Under the pieces are notes generated by a model. It saw only the letters and a program-made list of their open reading frames with translations, had not been told where the DNA came from and did no database searches. DNA of 64,000 nt from Dermatemys mawii (taxonomy: Eukaryota > Chordata > Testudines > Dermatemydidae). Each line of letters starts with the position of its first letter. The first letter of the stretch is position 1. The stretch covers positions 20,040,348 through 20,104,347 of the forward strand of contig ML677373.1 in the NCBI GenBank assembly GCA_007922305.1. The letters run 5' to 3'. The position numbers and the translations under genes were made by a program. Below, piece after piece: positions 59,901-64,000 of this stretch.

Positions 59901-60966
59901 CTGCAGAAACCCAAGATTATAGCCTGTTTCAGGAACACTGTGTGGTTCCAGCTATGCTGTGAGACTGAAATATCTCTAGCTGTTGGGACTACCATGTTTC
60001 TAGTCCATGGCCCCCAATCCAGGTGACAAAATAGTGCAACTTGACATAGGGCCTGGGGTGGCTTATGCAGGACTTCAAGGTCTTAAACCAAGTTGGCTGA
60101 TCTATTTGTCAGATCAGCATGCATAAGGCTAAACTGCGTTCTAACAAGGTTAAAGGGCTTTAGCAGAGCATTTAGGTTAGAGTATTTTTTAAATTTAACC
60201 TATAATGTAGTCTGATCTTAGCAAACAAAATGGCATTATATATAGTTTGGCAACAAAAAAGCTGCTCAACAGAGTCGAGCCCCTTGCAGATGGGTCCCTA
60301 AAAGAGAAATCCTGATAGCATACCCTTATTCTTAATATGAAACTCAGGAAATTCAGGTAGAAGGCTGAAGTTTGTGTCTAAAACTTACTGATCCTAAAGG
60401 AAATATTTGCATTTAAGTCTTCTTGTGTCTCCAACTTAAACACAGTTGTACTGAGCTAACCTCTAGGAACTGAGACATGAAACTACCAGAAAGCAAGACT
60501 GACTACTGTCTGCACTTCATTCAGTCTGAACAATGGAAAGCGTCAACTAACTACCTAATGGTGAAAAGTGAATTGGCTCTTAAATGCTCAGGTCTAATAA
60601 TCTACAATGGTATTAGTAATATAGGTAAGAACGTGTGTCCAATTGACTTTTTTCTCTTTTTTTTTTTTTTTTTTTTTAGCCTGACAATGTCCCTTTAAAC
60701 ACAGTTGTAACTAGTACAGCTCTACTCCAGTGAGGATACAGTAGAAGCAGATGCCATCTGTGCTATAGTAAGAAAGCTAACCAAATGGAATTACCTCCTT
60801 TGAGGTAGATCACAAATGCAGTAATAAACACTAAAGCCTATCATCATACAATATTCTGTTGCACCAAGATAAAATAGACTTACTGTTTTCATGGACTTGG
60901 TCCAACTGTTCCACAGAACTTAGGGAGAAAAGCCTGTATCCAGTTTTGGTTCCAATTGCCAGGGAG
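32857..60966 (-). CDS. WIPI1: WIPI1, PI3P-binding autophagy beta-propeller (gene-level entry, exons 2-13)
   Basis: Twelve exons on the minus strand, in transcript order 60966-60884, 58937-58768, 54004-53908, 49114-49017, 48027-47935, 47573-47503, 45565-45458, 43317-43153, 42627-42520, 41524-41403, 38644-38544 and 32904-32857, join into 420 residues plus stop. Adding about 27 residues of exon 1 outside the window gives the roughly 446 residues of human WIPI1. WIPI1 is a seven-bladed WD40-like PROPPIN that binds PI3P and PI(3,5)P2 on forming autophagosomes and endosomes. The lipid-binding motif YEFRRGMKR is intact in exon 7. The choice of WIPI1 over WIPI2 rests on [40 protein letters not shown] and the ending EFPPILLCRGG..KRS. 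All junctions keep frame and have GT..AG introns. Exon numbers assume the 13-exon human structure. Confidence 0.97.
32905..38543 (-). other. WIPI1 intron 12
   Basis: Intron of 5.6 kb. It holds a plus-strand open frame at 33407-33808 of unknown nature, a MITE with internal hairpins (33901-34192) and a short remnant at 37225-37285 (tatagtactctacatcagta, gatctcaaagtgccttagag) resembling the 5' part of the repeat at 44365. Otherwise unremarkable A/T-rich sequence. Confidence 0.8.
33901..34192. mobile_element. MITE with GGTCTACGCT/AGTGTAGAC ends and internal hairpins
   Basis: Ends aggcctggtctacgct and agtgtagacatgccct form an imperfect inverted repeat. Inside are two stems: gtcgactccac pairing with gtggagtgccagagtcgac, and gttgatttattgcgtc pairing with gacacaataaatcgac (14 of 16). 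The same ends occur at 18817 and 46603-47055. Class unresolved. Confidence 0.7.
38544..38644 (-). CDS. WIPI1: WIPI1 exon 12
   Basis: The exon is 101 nt, with acceptor tttgttttacag and donor CCTCCT|gtgagc. It encodes [20 protein letters not shown] then [13 protein letters not shown], identical to human over nearly its whole length. Without splicing, the frame would read through to a stop after SIRST. Confidence 0.96.
39552..39921. mobile_element. Transposon-like element with internal ~36-bp tandem repeats
   Basis: Ends caggggtctccaaac and gtttggagagcccc form an inverted repeat of the hAT kind. Inside, the motif ggaggagcaaaggg recurs near 39684, 39721, 39758, 39793 and 39829, giving about five units of 35-37 bp. 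No flanking duplication was resolved. Confidence 0.7.
40760..40980 (-). repeat. MIR/CORE-SINE-like repeat
   Basis: Plus strand atatttatacagtgctttta, gcgcagagaggttaagtgac and tagctcaaagctaagaggga follow the complement of the MIR-like family seen at 44365-44585. Confidence 0.6.
41403..41524 (-). CDS. WIPI1: WIPI1 exon 11 (with a second in-frame donor)
   Basis: The exon is 122 nt, with acceptor aaacaattag and donor ATGCCAG|gtgagc. It encodes [20 protein letters not shown] then [20 protein letters not shown], the flexible tail after the propeller. An identical CAG|gtgagc lies exactly 15 nt downstream (exon end at 41388); using it would add five in-frame residues (EPMAG) before YSEDGG. The upstream site is chosen because human WIPI1 joins VPG directly to YSEDGG. 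Confidence 0.95.
41525..42519 (-). other. WIPI1 intron 10
   Basis: Intron of 1.0 kb. Its only notable feature is a tagatagatagatg / tctgtctatcta palindromic microsatellite around 41870-41904. Confidence 0.85.
41870..41904. repeat. Palindromic (GATA)n/(TATC)n microsatellite
   Basis: gatagatagatagatg is followed by tctgtctatcta, so the tract can fold on itself. It is short and probably variable in length. Confidence 0.7.
42520..42627 (-). CDS. WIPI1: WIPI1 exon 10
   Basis: The exon is 108 nt, with acceptor gtctcttattag and donor CACAG|gtaagc. It encodes [20 protein letters not shown] then [15 protein letters not shown] (a Ser codon spans the junction). This is the last propeller blade. Confidence 0.97.
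42628..43152 (-). other. WIPI1 intron 9
   Basis: Intron of 525 nt. Near 42835 the string tatagtgtagacatagcctt is a partial MITE end of the TCTACAC family, and the sequence to about 42930 may be its remnant. Confidence 0.8.
43153..43317 (-). CDS. WIPI1: WIPI1 exon 9
   Basis: The exon is 165 nt, with acceptor ttatccccag and donor TCCAC|gtacgt. It encodes [40 protein letters not shown] and [15 protein letters not shown]. This is the region between blades 5 and 6 and includes the loop implicated in membrane insertion in PROPPINs; only a few residues differ from human. Confidence 0.97.
43318..45457 (-). other. WIPI1 intron 8
   Basis: Intron of 2.1 kb. It contains a C-rich block at 43795-44150 that looks repeat-derived and a MIR-like copy (44365-44585). 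Long open frames cross the C-rich block on both strands, as expected by chance in such composition. Confidence 0.85.
44365..44585 (-). repeat. MIR/CORE-SINE-like repeat
   Basis: ttatatagctattttcacca, gggggaaactgaggcacaga, gtgacttggccaaggtcatc and cagtgctctgtccagtaggc occur in the family's order; nearly full length. Confidence 0.7.
45458..45565 (-). CDS. WIPI1: WIPI1 exon 8
   Basis: The exon is 108 nt, with acceptor tctgccctag and donor AGACAG|gtgaga. It encodes [20 protein letters not shown] then [16 protein letters not shown] (the final Ser is split). The blade pattern [24 protein letters not shown] is conserved in WIPI proteins. Confidence 0.97.
46290..46495. mobile_element. Degraded MITE
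   Basis: It runs from gccctggtctgtgcagattt to gtcagcaaggccttaa, with taactacgttggtcgggg inside. It looks related to 25058-25240. Confidence 0.5.
46603..47055. mobile_element. MITE interrupted by a CR1 3' end
   Basis: The left end aaagtctacgctacaaaatt and right end gtagcatagaccagggc form an imperfect inverted repeat, with ttaagttga / tcgatgtaagtt just inside. The two halves are separated by a CR1 3' end at 46843-46919, so the CR1 copy landed later. Confidence 0.7.
46843..46919 (+). repeat. CR1 LINE 3' end (or CR1-tailed SINE tail)
   Basis: ccctgctttaagcagggggt, tggactagatgacctcctga, ggtcccttccaaccctgata and ttctgtgattctatga match the CR1 3' UTR and its terminal short tandem repeat. Confidence 0.9.
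47503..47573 (-). CDS. WIPI1: WIPI1 exon 7 (FRRG lipid-binding motif)
   Basis: The exon is 71 nt, with acceptor catttttacag and donor AAGAG|gttggt. It encodes [20 protein letters not shown] then GMKR. The two Arg of FRRG are the residues that bind PI3P and PI(3,5)P2 in two sites on the propeller. The donor departs from consensus at intron positions 3 and 4 (gttggt), so it is weaker than the other donors. Skipping this exon would shift the frame. Confidence 0.96.
47574..47934 (-). other. WIPI1 intron 6
   Basis: Short intron of 361 nt with standard gtgagt donor and pyrimidine-rich acceptor. Nothing else seen. Confidence 0.9.
47935..48027 (-). CDS. WIPI1: WIPI1 exon 6
   Basis: The exon is 93 nt (31 codons, phase 0 at both ends), with acceptor ttaccgacag and donor GAAAAA|gtgagt. 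It encodes [18 protein letters not shown] then [13 protein letters not shown]. This carries the conserved PROPPIN segment [22 protein letters not shown] that forms part of the phosphoinositide pocket with the next exon. Confidence 0.97.
48028..49016 (-). other. WIPI1 intron 5
   Basis: Intron of 989 nt. No repeat or gene recognised. Confidence 0.9.
49017..49114 (-). CDS. WIPI1: WIPI1 exon 5
   Basis: The exon is 98 nt, with acceptor cgccttgctag and donor AATTTG|gtaggt. It encodes [20 protein letters not shown] then [25 protein letters not shown] is a conserved PROPPIN blade. The pyrimidine tract before the acceptor is weak, but frame and homology fix the boundary. Confidence 0.96.
49560..49700 (-). 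repeat. MIR/CORE-SINE-like repeat
   Basis: tataaatggggcacagggta, gagttgccccagctcacacg and gaaccgtatccactagacca follow the MIR-like order. Confidence 0.55.
51520..51690 (+). repeat. MIR SINE copy
   Basis: tgtggctttgggggacttgt, taaccttcctggcccagttt and cccccatctgcagg track the MIR core and 3' region, followed by cctgtaaagctcttgggag. Confidence 0.65.
52630..52812. mobile_element. pogo/Tigger-like MITE with TA duplication
   Basis: The 183-bp element starts caccggaccctcgctagaac and ends gttctagtgagggtccgctg; the ends pair over about 22 bp with two mismatches. TA dinucleotides flank both ends (52628-52629 and 52813-52814), as in Tc1/mariner/pogo insertions. Internal acgttatagcggggac resembles the ends, suggesting internal duplication. 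Confidence 0.85.
53908..54004 (-). CDS. WIPI1: WIPI1 exon 4
   Basis: The exon is 97 nt, with acceptor tgttgttgcag and donor ACAACAG|gtaagc. It reads [20 protein letters not shown] then [13 protein letters not shown]. The [18 protein letters not shown] string is diagnostic for vertebrate WIPI1/WIPI2, and the LDTPLNTTG version fits WIPI1. Confidence 0.97.
54478..54660 (-). repeat. Old CR1 LINE fragment
   Basis: cataaaaatgtagaggggga, agatcccctctagtctattt and tgaaaacatccaggcgatga parallel the complement of a CR1 3' region. Diverged, so low identity. Confidence 0.55.
56892..57056. repeat. Fold-back inverted repeat
   Basis: The left arm (ggagacaaggtgggggaggt .. ttggtgagagagacaagctt) at 56892-56959 and the right arm (aagcttgtctctctcaccaa .. 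cttgtctcc) at 56990-57056 are inverted copies of about 68 bp separated by about 30 bp. The run ttggtgagagagacaagctt is perfect in both. The following ccagcatggctacaacac is typical of the end of a common turtle transposon. Confidence 0.85.
57480..57600 (-). repeat. MIR/CORE-SINE-like repeat
   Basis: caggggactgaggcacaagg, agtgacttgcccaaagtcac and cctgggtttcccaagtccca, then ccctaaccactgtaccatcc, in family order. Confidence 0.7.
58768..58937 (-). CDS. WIPI1: WIPI1 exon 3
   Basis: The exon is 170 nt, with acceptor gctgaacag and donor CGGCAG|gtaaag. It encodes [40 protein letters not shown] and [16 protein letters not shown], nearly identical to mammalian WIPI1 in blade 2. The acceptor has a short pyrimidine tract. 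Confidence 0.97.
58938..60883 (-). other. WIPI1 intron 2
   Basis: Intron of 1.9 kb. A T run at about 60657-60677 is its only notable feature. Confidence 0.85.
60884..60966 (-). CDS. WIPI1: WIPI1 exon 2
   Basis: The exon is 83 nt, with acceptor gtctcttgcag and donor AACA|gtaagt. It encodes [20 protein letters not shown] then LDQVHEN, the end of blade 1 and start of blade 2. It starts with the last base of a split codon, so a 5' coding exon must exist; none ending CFSFNQDC-like was found up to 64000. Confidence 0.96.
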
Positions 60967-62469
60967 CTGCAAGAGACAAAATGGGTGCTAACTGGTTTAT
61001 AGTGTATTGCTCTACCTTGAAACCACTGCATATCATAGAAAAATTAGTAGATTCTAATACAATGCATCATTTACAGGGAGCAATTCCTCTGTCAGATATG
61101 CAAATTTCAACCCAAAGCAGATATAACTGTCCACCCCAGTAGTTGGGTTTTTATCTGACTGTGGGGTGCATACAAAAAGGTATCTTAATAGCAATTTGCA
61201 TGTGAGGCAGATAGCTTTACACATGTTAATTAAATCGCAGAATACTGTGAGAGGATTCAATAGTCCTATATCACAGCAGGAAAAAACTGAAGTACACTGG
61301 GGACATATGCTGCCATCTGGCTTTTAAGCTGAAGTTCCTACTAACGTCCTTGATAAGTTAATGACTATCAACTACATTAACTTGAGCATCATTTGACTAA
61401 AGCTATGTGAGAACCTCCATACATACAAAAATCTCCAAAGCCTTCTAGGAGAAGAGAAAGGGAATAATACACGTGTTAGGTTACCAATAAAGACTTCTAA
61501 CCAGCAGAAGCAAGACCCTTCTCTGACTCCAATGCATTTAAGCTGAGAGACTGTCTTTAAAATGTCTATCTACAAATACCGGAGTTTTGGGAGGGCTGTG
61601 TGGGTCTCGCTGGTTGGATTGCTGCCTCTAGGACATCCAGAAAGATAAGATGCACCAGTGTATTTAGAAGACTAGGTGTACAAAGTGCTGGCTTATTCTT
61701 TCCATGCAGACTTGCAATAGCCACATCTTGGCTAAGGTCATTGTCAACATCTAAGTTTAAATCAGCAATCAGTTTAGAACATCATAGAGCAAGGGAGAAC
61801 AGTGAAGTATTTGTACAGTAGTGCTCTTCAGTGTAGCCATATTAGAAGCACATCACCAACTCCATCAAAGCACTCTTTGTTCAAATCTTAGTAACTGGAA
61901 ATGTAAGATAGCAGTGCAAATATAACAATAGAACTCTATTTCTACAGAGATTTCGAAAGAAATATTGTAGAAACACCTTTCTAGAGTACATAAATAAAGA
62001 TATCTTAGCAACTGACTTTGGTCTTGTAGTAAAGGGCAAGTGAACTGGTAGAATGCAGCCCATACCTCTTAAAGTGAAACTTTTCTAAAGTGACCACCCA
62101 AGGACCCAGTAAAAGTTGCTCTCTAGTATACAGAGCCACAGTTAACGGCAGTATAGATAATTCAGTTCTCCTGCAAGCTAGTGTGCTAGCAACTATAGAG
62201 CACATTCTGTTTTCCATAAATATCTATGCATACGAATATATCCACTGGTGGATTAAACCACTAGGAAAACCTACCTCCCCACTCCTGCAAAACTTATGCT
62301 GTATTTACAATAGTTCTGAGCCACTTAGGAAGACTCATGGATTATTAAATATTAGGAAGAATACTGTTCACATTTTGCCTCTTCCGAAATGTACTGGAGA
62401 CTATGCTCAAGTCTCGTGGCTACAGAAGCAGACGGTCAGACCTAGGCTTTATTTCAGCCCTGATATTTA

Positions 62470-62600
62470 ACTCACTAGGTGAAGTTGGCAGAGACACTTG
62501 CTGTGCCCCTGTTTCCCTATCTGCAAACTGGAAATAGTATTCACCCTGCCTTGTAAAGGAGTGAGATCACCCGATGGAATCACTTAGCATGCTATCACAC
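62470..62600 (+). repeat. MIR-like remnant
   Basis: gctgtgcccctgtttcccta, tctgcaaactggaaatagta and ccttgtaaaggagtgagatc track the MIR 3' region. Confidence 0.55.
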
Positions 62601-63766
62601 AAGTCATCTTGCCAAGACATAGTTCATAACTGAACAACTATAGAAATGCCCATGTTGCCAATAAATGTGCACTTAATGGCTCTAACAAAAAAAAAGCAGA
62701 GGCACAAACAAAGGCTCACGTCATCTCTACAAGCATCCACATGTTGCCACTACAGCTGTGCACAGTTAATATCAATGGAGCTCATGACCAGCCAACCCTT
62801 GAATGCACAATAGTGACACTCAGTGAGGAAAGCACAAACTGGTAAAGCAAGAAGTGTGATGCACGATGGAATTAAACTCCAATGCCCTAACTCTATCAGA
62901 TTGAGAAGGGCACAATCAGATGTGACACATAGGTGCTCACCCAGACAACGATGCTTTATGCCCCGCCACAGACACATGGCCCAGGGTGTGTAACAAGTAT
63001 ACTGGGCAAGGAGTTAAACTTTCTATCCCCTCAGCTGGAATGTAAATAACTGGGTGGCACAAGGGGCCCAATCCCATGAAATGCCTTGTCTCCAATGTGC
63101 AAGAACTTCAGGGTACCCAGCATCTTGAAAGATTGGGCGCAGCAGCAGAAGTGATTTGGATCTACAAGAAAGAAGGCTGCTGTCTTGAAGGAGAGAGGAG
63201 AGCTGAATTGGAGTGAACTTGCCCGCCAGCAGCCAGCTATCCCCACGAGCCGAGGCTCAAACGTGGGGCAGAGGAATATGATTGGTACAGAAAACTTCAA
63301 CAACAGGACCCTGACAGCTTTGGCACAACCAACTCTTTCTGTAAGCTCAGTGTCCAGGATCTGCCATCTGGGGCCAACTCTTTCCCAGCTGAAGAGCTGC
63401 TCCTGTGTGGGACAGAGACTGAGTGGCTGGGACCCAGCAGCCTGGCACAAGCTGGAAAGCCTGAGAGGCAGCGACGATTAGCCCAGCCTGGTTAGTCAGA
63501 TTCAAGGCTGCCAGGACCAGCCTGACTTGGCCTGGAAGCCGCAGGTACACGAGCCAGCCAGGGAGACACAGCTGCCTCTTTGTTTCCGTTCCAGTGCAGC
63601 CACCCTGCCACAGGGCCATGCGGGGGAAAGGAGGGAGCGGGATCTCCCTCCCCTCCTCTGAGGACAAGTCAGGGCCAGTGCCCCAGCCTGGCTGGCTCTC
63701 CTTCCCCTGCCCCATTCTCACCTTTATCCCCATCTGACTCCTGTCCTCCTCCCTCCCTTCTCCACG

Positions 63767-64000
63767 GAGTCCCCTGCACACCTCGGGCCTTCATCTTCCC
63801 CTTCCCCTCCTCTTCTTCCTCCTTCTCCCCCGTGTTCTCCTTCCCTCCCCCCTCCTCTTCTTCCCCTCCCCATCCCCCCGAGTCCCCTGCACACCTCGGG
63901 CCTTCATCTTCCCCTTCCCCTCCTCTTCTTCCCCTCCCCATCCCCCTGAGTCCCCTGCACACCTCGGGCCTTCATCTTCCCCTTCCCCTCCTCTTCTTCC
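63767..64000. repeat. 68-bp pyrimidine-rich minisatellite at window edge
   Basis: gagtcccctgcacacctcgg followed by gccttcatcttccccttccc and ctcctcttcttcc occurs at 63767, 63880 and 63948. The last two starts are 68 bp apart and the first is 113 bp away because of an extra CT-rich insert. The array runs off the window. The minus (transcribed) strand is purine-rich. Confidence 0.9.

Larger units (their letters stand above)
60967..64000 (-). other. WIPI1 intron 1 (partial)
   Basis: The stretch continues to the window edge. It carries a MIR-like remnant (62470-62600) and, from about 63700, a pyrimidine-rich tandem repeat. No exon 1 or CpG-rich promoter was found, so both should lie beyond the window. 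Confidence 0.75.

Noticed and set aside
63669..63962. Glu/Gly-rich open frames at the window end
   Set aside because: They come from the purine-rich strand of the 68-bp tandem repeat, not from a gene or WIPI1 exon 1.

Overview
The window is vertebrate nuclear DNA: short exons with GT..AG introns and dense old interspersed repeats. The repeats point to a sauropsid, most likely a turtle. They include CR1 LINE 3' ends with the ATTCTGTGATTCTATGA-type tail, a tRNA-derived SINE of the tortoise Pol III/CR1-tail type, and many small DNA transposons with inverted ends. No species can be named from sequence alone, and nothing prokaryotic or viral is needed to explain the window.

Two genes lie tail to tail. 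On the + strand, six exons between 7022 and 30676 encode the C-terminal half of arylsulfatase G (ARSG), a lysosomal sulfatase; the signal peptide and the catalytic-cysteine exons lie upstream of the window. On the - strand, twelve exons between 60966 and 32857 encode almost all of WIPI1, a PROPPIN beta-propeller that binds PI3P during autophagosome formation. Only the first coding exon (about 27 residues) is missing, and it should lie beyond 64000. Every junction was checked for phase and splice sites and both reading frames join without a break.

Layout: 1-7021 ARSG intron with scattered repeats; 7022-30676 six ARSG exons; 30677-about 32440 ARSG 3' region with a hAT-like element; about 32370-32856 WIPI1 3' UTR; 32857-60966 WIPI1 coding exons 13 to 2; 60967-64000 WIPI1 intron 1, ending in a pyrimidine-rich 68-bp tandem repeat. 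The stop codons are 2.18 kb apart and the best poly(A) signals on the two strands are 28 bases apart, so the transcripts probably overlap at their 3' ends. ARSG next to WIPI1 in convergent orientation is also the human 17q24 arrangement, as I recall it.

The two products both act around the lysosome (substrate degradation and autophagosome formation), but the sequence shows no shared control. The most notable observations are two identical in-frame splice donors 15 bases apart at WIPI1 exon 11, a 15-residue C-terminal extension and a missing glycosylation sequon in ARSG, and well-preserved transposon insertions with target-site duplications or nesting. I found no undescribed multi-gene system.
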